DNA from: Montifringilla adamsi
Taxonomy: Eukaryota; Chordata; Aves; Passeriformes; Passeridae
Length of the DNA stretch: 64,000 nucleotides
Assembly (NCBI GenBank): GCA_017590115.1
Contig: JAGGNK010010892.1
Location: forward strand, 4,454,813-4,518,812
Direction of reading: 5' to 3'
Of this stretch, positions 23,876 to 33,309 are shown one piece after another. The stretch's first letter is position 1. Every line of letters begins with the position of its first letter. The notes under the pieces were generated by a model. That model was not told the origin of the DNA and did not search any database. It was given only the letters and a program-made list of their open reading frames with translations. A program made the position numbers and the translations under genes.

Positions 23876-23934
23876 TACTTCTGCCTCCTGAGCACAGGGC
23901 TTGTTCAGGGTGTGGCTGAGACCAAGGAAGGTGA

Positions 23935-23961
23935 GAGGAGGAGGAGGAGGAGGAGGAGGAG
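23935..23961. repeat. (GGA)n microsatellite
   Basis: A run of about nine GAG/GGA triplets between the pol relic and the AT-rich block. Confidence 0.95.
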
Positions 23962-23962
23962 T

Positions 23963-24410
23963 GTCTGGTTAAGCCCTCTTCTGACACAGAGATGAGGCAG
24001 CTGAGAGGTGTTTTACAAACTTTTATTCCATTTTCAGTCTCATGAGAAGGGTGAGATGATACAGATGTTATAACTCACACCATCACAATCAGAAGCTAAC
24101 TATTTACACATTATTTATACATTATAAGCATTTTTGGCTTATGATCTTTTGATCATCTAAAATTACTCTTTATAAATCCTACTACATTATATATTTTTAA
24201 TTACATTTCTCTAAATTATCCAGTCTTATTTATAAAACCATCTTTTTAAACTTATGTCTAGTTCTATTTCTCTATTAACAATATCTTATTCTGTAATATT
24301 TGTAAGTTAACATTTCTTATCTCAAAATTTACGTACAAATACATACTGTTTAATCTTTCTATCAAACATTAAGAATGCTTTACAAATCCACTTCCCACCG
24401 AGGAGGAGAA
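23963..24410 (-). mobile_element. Probable AT-rich LTR remnant
   Basis: A strikingly AT-rich block lying just right of a retroviral pol relic. A reverse-complement poly(A) signal (ttttattcc, about 24019-24027) would make it a minus-strand LTR. No terminal inverted repeat or target duplication could be fixed and no second copy is in the window, so it could also be unrelated AT-rich DNA. Confidence 0.38.
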
Positions 24411-25841
24411 AAATCCCATGGAAAGCAAAGGCAGAAGGTGGCTTTAGGGGTGGGACCTGCCTCGAGGCTGCAGTTGGGAGTCAGGATTTAGCAGGAGGCC
24501 ATTCCATGGCACTGCCATCCCTGCCAGGTCCTGGGGCCTGAGCCCTGCTGGCTGCTGCTCTACCCCAAGAGCTGCTTTTTACATTAGAATTTTGGGGAAC
24601 AGTGCACTTGAAGCTGGTCTTGACACATTTGAAACATTATCTGTGTTAGCAGAGCACCCCAGTTCCCAGCTGGGCTCTTCCTCGTGGCGTTTGCCACTCC
24701 TGAATTCCCCTTCTCCCAGAAACAGGGAACATGGACCATGTGCTGTTTGTCTGCCTGGTCTCTCCTTCTCTGGATTAGCTAGAGCATTTATGGGCCTGAT
24801 ATGCATGTTCATTAAAAGAATTGAAATATTGTGGAAAAAAAAGAAGCTGTCTTGGAGTTAGCACAGCCTTTGGGAATCTGCTAAGTAAGATGCACTTAAT
24901 TACTTTAGCAATGACTACATCACATTGCACTCTGGGTTTCCTCTAAGAAGTAAAACATCTTTTCAGCACAGGCTGCAAACCCATCCTGGGTCTTTTGCAG
25001 CACCTCGTGGTGAGCTTGAAGGGCTGAATTCCCAGGATGGAGAGGGGATCTGGGCTGTCTCTCACAGCCTCTGCTCCTGGGAAGGAGCTGATCACATTTA
25101 TGGGGGGTATTTAATTCCACTGTGTTTCCATCGGGTTCTGTGGGGCAGGGAAGGGCATGGGACAGCCCCACTGAGCCCAGGGCTGGGACTGCATCCCACA
25201 GGAGCAGGTTGTTTTCTTTCACACAGCATTCATTACCTCCTTTCACTTTGGTTTGCTATGGTCACAGTTTCATTCATAATTTCCTTGCCTAATTAGGCCG
25301 TTTGCTGCTGGGAATTACCTCAAAATACTGCTCCTGGAGGTCTCTCTTTCCTTGGGTCTTTTTTGGGGAGTATCACATGCTCTGGGTGCTCCTGAAGTAG
25401 CTCAGTGTCAGCAGGATCCTGCAGTGAGAAGCAGGAAAACCCTTTCCCTGCCTTGAGTGAGAGCCATCCTCATCCTTAATCCTATTGAAGAAGCTCCACT
25501 GCTGCACACGAACAACTCACCATCATTTTCACTCCAAATATTTCACAACTGGAAAACTCAAGTGGCTTTTCCACCACTCCTGGGGACACTAGGAGCCATT
25601 ACCAGGAGTGATGGGGAGGTGGCAACCTGGTGTTGTTTCCAAAATTGTATTTCTTAAAAAAGTAAAGGGAGAGAAATGCAGTGAGTGCCAAATGGTGGGG
25701 GCAGTTCCTGGTCAGCAGGGTGCATGTGAGGAGCTGTGCATGTCCTGCAGAACCTCCTGGACTGGGGGAGAAGAGATGGAGATGTGGGAGAGGGAGAGAT
25801 TCAACTAAATAAAATATTCAACTAAAAGCACTTTTATATCA
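24411..25841. other. Intronic sequence, no gene seen
   Basis: No exon, RNA gene or clear repeat. The open frames are short and overlap on both strands. Confidence 0.4.
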
Positions 25842-26170
25842 TACAATTGTAGAATGCTTTGGGTTGGGAGGGACCTTAAAGCCCATCCAGTGCCATCCCC
25901 TGCCATGGCAGGGACACCTTCCACTGTCCCAGGCTGCTCCAAGCCCTGTCCAACCTGGCCTTGGACACTGCCAGGGATCCAGGGGCAGCCACAGCTTCTC
26001 TGGAAAATCTGTGCTAGTGTTTTACCACCTCCATTGTAAAAAACTTCTACCTTATATCTAACCTAAATCAACCCTCTTTTAGTCTAAAACCATTGTCCCT
26101 TGTCCTATCACCTGAATAAGGGTCTGTCTCCATCCTTATGGGGTCCCTTTAATGATGTAAAGAAGTTGGG
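25842..26170 (-). repeat. CR1 LINE 3' end fragment
   Basis: Starts 'gtagaatgctttgggttgg' and carries 'gccatggcagggacacctt' and 'gggatccaggggcagccac'. It ends in a 'ctccatccttatggggtcc' segment that lies further inside the element. Minus-strand orientation. Confidence 0.92.
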
Positions 26171-27770
26171 AGGAGGCAGGTGGGCTAAGGTATCCTTGGA
26201 GAAGGATGTCCCAGGAAAAATGCTGGGTCTCTGCTACTTGAAAGGTGCTGTGATGGGGCTGCTGAGAGCATGGGGCTTCTGAGGGGCTCTCTGAGCCAGG
26301 CTCAGGTTCCTGGCTTTTTCTTCAAATTTTCAGAGGCATTTACAGCATGTGGCCCATATCCATAATTGCACTCCTGGACTTGCTCTGCTCTGATGCATAA
26401 ATAACACGCACTGTAAAGAAAAATGTGTGATTACATATTTAATGGATAAACGGAGCCGTTGTGGTCCATTGGCCACATAATAAAAGTTTCAAAAAAATTG
26501 TCTTAATACAGTATTTCCTCAGGAGACTACTGTGGCTGAAACGTGAGCAAGCTGTTTTAAATTTTAGAATTTTTTAATTCATATCTCATATCCTGCCCCA
26601 TTTCTCCAACACCTGTCTTCCAAACTTTCCCTTAATTTAAATTTAAAATAAGGACAATAAATTATTCTTTTCCTTAGCAGCTGGCAGATCTTCTCCAACA
26701 TGAAAGGTCTGGATTAAACTGACAAAACCCAAGAACAAATGTACATTTTTTGGCTGGAGTTTGGGAATGGCTGGCTGCTCAGAAGATGGGAGCTGTGTCC
26801 CCACCTTGCACACTCCCTGTCACTGCCTGTCTCACCCAGGCCATCCCCATGACTTTTGCAAATTCAGTTTAAAAGCAAAAATTGCATCTCTGGTGCCTCC
26901 TGTGCTGCCCAAGCCTGGTGTCTGTCTCCATGGGTGCTCATCCTTGATGTCCTTCTGACCAGGACAGCCAGAGCTCTGCAGTAAGACACACAATAAGGTT
27001 TTAAGGGCACATTATAAGGTTTTAAGGGCACACAAAATTTGCCATAGTTAATCTCTATGCCCCTAACCAAAGCATAGTTAAGCTCTGTGCCCCTTTGCCT
27101 CTAAGCAAAGCCAGCCCTGCTGCCTCCTTGACACCCCCAAAGCCAAGGGCAGCACTTCAGTGTGACCCCTAAGTCAGCCTGTCAGACTCCTGCTTTTGAA
27201 ATGCAGGAATGTATTTAATTCCTGTGAGTTCAATCCCTTCACAATTAATACAGGAAGAGGGCAGATCCAGGGAAAGCTGTTCTGCTGACACTGCTTCTCT
27301 TCTGCTGGAGAGTCCAAAGGAGAGCAGAACATTCTGTCTGTGTCAAGGTGTGGTGTAAAGCTCTCGATTCCTGACCTGCAGCAGGAAATCTGGGTTTCTG
27401 TTTGGATTTATGTCCTCTGAAGCCTTTGGAGGCCTCACAGGTCTTCCCTAGGTCTCCTTCTGTGTGTGCTGCTGATGGAGTTGGTGAATCTCCCCTGGTA
27501 ATGAGGGATTGCACCTCTGTGGGCTGATCAGGAGCTCAGGTCTTCAAACTCATGTTAGCATTAATCAGATTAAGGTAAAAGGGGAAAAGTCTGACAAGTG
27601 TTTCAGGTAGGGTTTGCCTCCCTCCCACTCCATGGCTGGATGAGGCTGTGCAGGAGCCAAGCTGTTCTAGATCAGCAAGGATGGATGCTGTGGGAAGATG
27701 GGGTTTTGGGGAAAATTATTCAAAATGGGAATGGGGTCTTGATGCAGAAGACAGCAGGGTTTGTCCTCAT
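26171..27770. other. Intronic sequence with small local duplications
   Basis: No gene seen. At 26985-27110 two short motifs are each present twice in tandem (ataaggttttaagggcaca, and a catagttaa..ctctgtgcccct unit), a small local expansion. The part 26400-26700 is AT-rich and repeat-free. Confidence 0.4.
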
Positions 27771-27773
27771 CCT

Positions 27774-27823
27774 ATCTCATCTCATCTCATCTCATCTCAT
27801 CTCATCTCATCTCATCTCATCTC
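27774..27823. repeat. (CTCAT)n pentanucleotide microsatellite
   Basis: About nine perfect CTCAT units. The array sits just 5' of a truncated sense-strand CR1 copy. Confidence 0.97.
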
Positions 27824-27835
27824 TTATTTGTTTCT

Positions 27836-28208
27836 TGGTGTAGTGGGGCTGGAGCTGCTGGAATGAGTCCAGAGGAGGCCACGAAAATGTTCCAAAAGCT
27901 GGATCCCCTCTGCTCTGAAGCCAGGCTGGGAGAGCTGGGGGTGTTCACCTGGAGAAGAGAAGGCTCTGGGGAAACATTGGATTCCCTTCTAGTGCATAAA
28001 GGGGCTCCAGGAAAGCTGGAGAGGGACTGGGGACAAGGGATGGAGGGACAGGACAAGGAGGAATGATTTTAATTTATAGGAGGGTAGGTTTAGATGGGAT
28101 ATTAGAGAAGGTGGGGAAGGCCTCTGGCACAGGGTGCCCAGAGAAGCTGTGGCTGCCCCTGGATCCCTGGAAGTGTCCAAGGCCAGGCTGGATGAGGCTT
28201 GGAGGAGC
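27836..28208 (+). repeat. CR1 LINE fragment, 3' tail missing
   Basis: Sense-strand CR1 running from 'gagtccagaggaggccac' through 'ggcacagggtgcccagaga' and 'ctggatccctggaagtgtc', then stopping at 'aggctggatgaggcttgga'. The usual terminal ATTCTATGATT tail is absent, so this copy is cut at the 3' end as well as the 5' end. It lies about 350 bases before a TOX2 exon. Confidence 0.9.
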
Positions 28209-28498
28209 TTCCCTTCTCCTGGTCATTTTGCCATAAATCACTTGTTTGTGAACCTTTCTTTCAGATCCCTGATAGGTGGCAGCCACCAGCAGTCCCTGAG
28301 GCAGTGAGGGGCACCTTCTGGGCACACAGCCACACACACAAAGCTGATTTAGTACTCTCTGTCAGGCTCATGGGCACAGCAACGAGTGCACAGTGCTCAG
28401 CTCTCGCCTCGTTTGGAAGCGAGCTCAAGGAAGACTTTCCCAGCCATGTGGAGCAATTTAAACAATAAATCAGCCTTAAAGTGATCTGGCAGTATGGC

Positions 28499-28530
28499 GA
28501 ATGAATGAATGAATGAATGAACGAATGAAT
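28499..28530. repeat. (GAAT)8 microsatellite before splice acceptor
   Basis: Eight GAAT units with one A-to-C change, 34-65 bases upstream of the exon start at 28564. This leaves only a short pyrimidine tract (ctcgccctccctcag) between the array and the exon. Confidence 0.95.
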
Positions 28531-28563
28531 TTTGTAGTGACAAGTGATCTCGCCCTCCCTCAG

Positions 28564-28803
28564 ATCCAGGAGATGGTGCACTCGGATGCCGCGTCCTACG
28601 AGTCCAACCGCCAAGTGCCGCTGCTCAACCGGCCCGGCATGCTGGGCGGCCCCATGGGCGCCCTCAGCCAGTCCCAGCTCATCTCCCAGATGGGCATCCG
28701 GAGCGGGGTCACCCACGGCTCCCCCTCGCCCCCGGGAAGCAAGTCTGCCACCCCATCTCCCTCCAGCTCCACGCAGGAAGAGGAGACCGAGTCGCATTAC
28801 AAG
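28564..28803 (+). CDS. TOX2: TOX2, first exon in window (Ser/Pro-rich, before HMG box)
   Basis: TOX2 is a nuclear HMG-box protein of the TOX subfamily that binds DNA and regulates transcription. This 240-base exon (80 codons, both ends on codon boundaries) follows a 'ccctccctcag' acceptor and ends at 'aag|gtacgc'. It encodes residues 1-80 of the visible part. The start IQEMVHSDAA and the block ALSQSQLISQMGIRS are diagnostic of TOX2 as I know the mammalian protein; they are followed by SPSPPGSKSATPSPSSS and an acidic QEEETE. Upstream exons with the TOX2 start are not in the window. A 235-codon antisense frame and an alternative sense frame across this GC-rich exon are shadows. Homology is recalled, not computed, but the match is extensive. 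Confidence 0.96.
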
Positions 28804-31536
28804 GTACGCGCGGTGGCGCGGCGCTTGGTGCTTTTCAGAGAGGGGTGAATTGTGCTTAATAAAACCACAGACTGCTGGTCTTGTTTTGGCATTTATAGTG
28901 GGAGACTTTCCCAAGGATGAGGGCACTGTTCCCAGCCTAGGGTGGGGTCCAGCATGGCAGGCTGGCACTCACACAGCAGGTCTGGAAGTCAGAGCTGTTC
29001 TCCTGCCCCCCACGTTCTACCAGTTCCATCAGGCCACAGGATTTCCTGGGATGATGATTACAGTGAGCAAAGCAGCTTCAGGGCTAAGAGTCTGCAAATG
29101 CTTGGAGCTAAATTAGATTTCTGGTGGTGGGTAGAGGAGACTGAAACAGGGAAGGAAAATAACTCATGGTGGGATTTAACTGAGCTCATTGGACATGTCT
29201 TGCTAATGAAAACAAACAGGAATTCAAAGAATCTTCTGCCTTTTAGTTCACCAAAGTGGTGTTTTCAGTAGTCAGCAGTGTCCCAAATGATCTCTAAAGC
29301 CAACTCAACTGCTGCTGAGTGTGGCACCAACAAACCCAAGGAATTCCTGGGGGTTTGGGCACACCTTGGTTGTTGTCCATCTCTCTCCAAGCGCACCAGC
29401 AAAGCCAAACAACATGTGCCACATGCCAGGAATCTGTGGCTGTTATTTACTGAGGGCAAACTGCAATCACAGTGCTTCTGTGCCTGCAGGTGAATTGCTG
29501 AGCTCCCTGGGGACTTTGATTAAAGCCTTCCAGGGAAAACCTTCTCCTGAAGGCACTGGTATTGTAACCTTGTCCCACCCAAACAGACTGTTGTGACAGG
29601 GTTTGAATGTATAACCAGAGCAGCAAACAGTGCATGGGCTGGAAAACTAGGAAAATTATAGGACTGAGCAAAAAACCTTTCCCTCTTCATGGAAATGCAG
29701 GAAAATTGATTCCCATCAATCCTGTAGTTTTTCGTACATTGGCAGATTTCACTTCAGATTGGGGCATTTCAAAGCAGAGTGCTCATGTGGGTGGAAACAG
29801 CTTCAGTGGATAAAACTGCAAAAAGAAGGGATACAAGGGGTTAAAACAAATGGAATTTTTCAAATTCTGAGATTCCATGTTCAGCTAACACTGTGGGAGG
29901 GGTTGTGCTGCTGGATCCCACAGCCTGCCATCTCCCAAAGCCTGAGTCACAAAGCTCCAGGCTTTGTGCACCTGGGAGCTGAAATCTCGTGTCAGGAGGA
30001 AATGAGTTTCAGTTTAGTGACACACCAGCTTCTGTCTCTCTGCCTGCACCAGCATCACCCAGCTTTCCTGTCAGCCACCCAGGAGTCCCTGAGCAGGACA
30101 CAGCTTTGGGGTTGGATCTCTGCTTTCTTGAGCCAGTGGTGCCCATGGGGTAGGAAATTTGGAGATATCTAGATGATGACAGCTTGCAGAGGTTAGAATT
30201 TTTCCTAATCCTTAAGGCAATCCCTCTCATTGTTCTGCCCTGTAACCCCCCAGGCAGGTGGGAGTGATGTTTGAGGGAGGAGGAGATGCTGAGTGTGAGG
30301 CAAGCAGCAGACCCACGCTGTGGCCTGCAGGTTTCTGTTTGCTTTGTCTGTCTGCACAGCTGCTGCCTTCACCCATCAGTCACTTTTTCATGTGACCATT
30401 GAGGGCTTTTCTGCAACAAGTCATCAAAACAACATCTAACAAGCAGAAATTAATCTTGTGAGCCAGAAGGTCACAGGTTAAAGAAATGAGTCTGATGTCA
30501 GTAGGTCCTTCAGGTCCCCTGAGCCAGGGAGCTTTTGAATTTCAGAGGTCTCTGAGCCTCACTGGTGTATTTACCTGCTTCATAGCTTGGGGGTGGGTGC
30601 ACATGAATGGGAGGGACAGGTGGGAACAGCCCAAATTCCAGCTGGATTAGTGGCCACTCTCCATAATTATTAAAATCACAGTGTCCATGAGGTTTCAGCT
30701 CTTCCTGGGTTCAACATCTAAGAAGGCACCAAGTTTCTGGGATCACTTCATTGCCCCAGTCCACATCTGCCACCAAACAGACCTTGTGCTGCCTCTCCAG
30801 GGCAGGTCCAATGCCAGTGGCCACCATGGGCAGGTGGCCATGCTCTTCATCCCCCTGCCCAGCCATGCTGATCCCTTTGACCATGGGGATGACATCTCTG
30901 CAGATGCTCTGGGGCAGCGAGGCACTGGGGGTTGACTTTAGCCATGAGCGTGGTTTGGATTGGTCAAAACTCTCCTGAGGTCCAAGCCCAGGCTGTTGTC
31001 CCATCCCACGTGTGTCAAACCTGGAAAACCCCATGAATACCAAATCCTGCTCTGCTCCCTACTGCTGTTTTCCCTAAATCCCGTGTGCTCTTTGGTGCAG
31101 CCTGAGCTGTAAATGCAGCTGGGGTTGTGCTGCTGCTGTTCCAGCTCCTTGGCTTGGTCAGTGGCTGTGTGGGAGCAGGTTCCCCACAGCACTCCACTGA
31201 GTCAAATGGGATCACAGTTAGTTAAAATACCATCTCACCCCCTAATGGGCTGAAGCCCTGTCATGCATTTTTTTTTTTCCTCGTAATAAGCTGGCCTTTC
31301 ACCTCCAGGCCTCCCATTCAAGCCCAATTGGGCAATTTTAAATTAAATGCAATTTTTGTGGTCTCTCTGCTCATTCACTAATGGTCACTGTCTGTTTGAC
31401 AAATGTCACTGCGCTGATACTGAAATTAATGATCAGTCAAGAGCTACAGAGTGGAGAGCAGGAACGCTGCTGCCCTTTTCCTCCCCATGCCTGGCCTCTT
31501 CCAGCTAAAGGGAAGCCTCTTAAATCCTGGCACTGC

Positions 31537-31612
31537 CAAGCACATGCTCAAATTGACCAATGGCACATGCTCAAATTGACCAAAATGGCCAAGCACATGC
31601 TCAAATTGACCA
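31537..31612. repeat. Three-copy short tandem duplication
   Basis: The motif gcacatgctcaaattgacca occurs three times, starting at about 31540, 31563 and 31593, with spacers of different length. It is a recent local duplication without coding meaning. Confidence 0.93.
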
Positions 31613-31994
31613 ATCCATCAGGAGAAGGGGCTGTTTGTCCCCAGCTCAGCTGGAGGCATTGTTTTCACAAGATCTTGATGCTTAGAGCTGTGTCTTTCCA
31701 AGTAATTCAACAACCTGTGCAGCTGATGGTAGTGCCTTGAGCTCAGGGCTGCAGGTGGAGGGGCTGGTGTCCTGTTTGCCCTCAAGGATGCAGGGATCCA
31801 GCAGTGCTTTCATTCTCTGCCATCTGGTGTGTTTAGGTTTTCCTTCACTATGAAGTAAGGGTAATGGTGCTTCCCTGTAGTGCAAGCTTTCACTGGCCAC
31901 AGTTAATGCATTGAGAGCTTTGATGGTTATCCAAGTGTTTTCCAGGGGTCTTTTCCTTTGCACGTCCTCCCATGGAGGCTTCTGTGGTCTCCTG

Positions 31995-32215
31995 CATTCA
32001 CAGAATCATGGAATATCATGAGTTGGACCCCCAGGATCACCAGCCCAGCCCTAGCCCTGCCCAGACCCCCCCAACAACCTCACCCTGGGCACCCCTGGCA
32101 GCGCTGTCCCAGCGCTCCTGGAGCTCTGGCAGCCTCGGGGCCGTGCCCATTCCCTGGGGAGCCTGGGCAGTGCCAGCACCTCTGGGGAAGGAACTTTTCC
32201 TGCACAGGGCATGCC
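31995..32215 (-). repeat. CR1 LINE 3' end fragment, different subfamily
   Basis: Begins 'ttcacagaatcatggaata' and continues 'ttggacccccaggatcacc', an antisense CR1-type tail. Downstream wording (accccccaacaacctcac, ctggcagcgctgtccca) differs from the common copies in the window, indicating another subfamily. Confidence 0.75.
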
Positions 32216-33081
32216 AAGGGAGACTGATACAGGATCTTCTTTCCATGCTGCCTTCAGTGGAAGCATCCCCATTTCCAGCCTTGCTGTTTAACTCCCCAGC
32301 CCATGGCAGCATCCCTTGCTGAGCAGCCACAAAGGCCAGCTCCTGTTCCCTGTGCCCTGCTCCCCTGAGCTCCAACAGCCCCTGGGCACGAGTGTGACAC
32401 AGCCATTCCTGGTCACCAGCTGTGCCCAGATCAGCTGGAGGAGTGAACAGCACAGGCAAAGCATTTAAATGGTGTGATTAAAATAGTTCAGTTCCTGGAT
32501 AGTTTTCTGGATGTGTTAGCAGGATGGAGCAGATTTTGGATGGCTCTGGTGTGATGTTTCATGTGATGCTGTTGTTGCTTGGTCAGTGCTCAGACCCTCC
32601 TGGAATGGGGAGGTGAGGGAAGTCAGGAGCAGATGCAAAGGGGGCTTAGTGAGGTGGAAATCAGAAACCACGTGGAAGCCAAGTTTGGAAAATTCATGGA
32701 CTGCTAAAGCAATCTAGCTGGGAAGCAAGGCATGTGGAGAGCTTCCAGAAAAGGATCAAGGAGTGAGTGAGCTGTGGAGGAGGGTGGGGAAGGAGAGTGA
32801 CTGAGGACTGGAAAGCTCCAGATTTGGAGCAGGGGCAAAGGGATGAACCCAAGCTAGGAGCTGGTCTGAGAAGAGACACCAAAGCAGGCTCAGGCACCCA
32901 CCAGCAGTCTGTGCAATGATCCAAGAGGCTCCCGGGGGACAAAGAGACCCCCAGGGCTGTTGCCTCCCTCTCCATGCTGGGACATCTCCTCTTCCCTTTC
33001 CCTCTCTCATCTCCTTGGCTCAGTAGCTGTAGCAGGGGCTGGCATCAGACCTTAGTTAAGCTTCATCTCTTGGTTTTGCAG

Positions 33082-33309
33082 GCTACTGGAGAGAAAAGAC
33101 CCTCAACAGACCTGGGTAAAAAGCCCAAAAGCCAAAAGAAGAAGAAGAAGAAGGACCCCAATGAGCCCCAGAAGCCCGTGTCAGCCTATGCCCTGTTTTT
33201 CAGGGACACACAAGCAGCCATCAAAGGGCAAAACCCCAATGCCACCTTTGGGGACGTGTCGAAAATCGTGGCATCGATGTGGGACAGCCTGGGAGAAGAA
33301 CAAAAGCAA
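33082..33309 (+). CDS. TOX2: TOX2, window exon 2 (nuclear signal and most of HMG box)
   Basis: A 228-base exon (76 codons, residues 81-156) after 'ttggttttgcag' and before the donor gtgagt. It opens with [10 protein letters not shown] and a basic tract ending in six lysines (residues 99-104), the likely nuclear localisation signal. From about residue 106 runs the HMG box: [18 protein letters not shown], then [18 protein letters not shown] and [15 protein letters not shown], nearly identical to mammalian TOX2. The HMG box is an L-shaped three-helix DNA-bending domain; the conserved aromatic, proline and basic positions are present. The donor is consensus (caa|gtgagt), so the sense frame reading on to a stop at about 33321 is intronic read-through. 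Confidence 0.97.

Larger units (their letters stand above)
28804..33081 (+). other. TOX2 intron between window exons 1 and 2
   Basis: A 4278-base intron with a gtacgc donor and a 'tggttttgcag' acceptor. It contains a CR1 copy (about 31995-32215) and a small triplicated motif (31537-31612). The rest is unique-looking. An unexplained open region lies at 30690-30940. No RNA gene was seen. Confidence 0.9.

Noticed and set aside
1..28563. Search for TOX2 N-terminal exons
   Set aside because: No frame with the acidic EIPPITPP-type region typical of TOX proteins was found, so the earlier exons are placed outside the window.
28261..28968. 235-codon antisense frame over the first TOX2 exon
   Set aside because: Shadow of the GC-rich sense exon, whose sense frame matches TOX2 and has proper splice sites.
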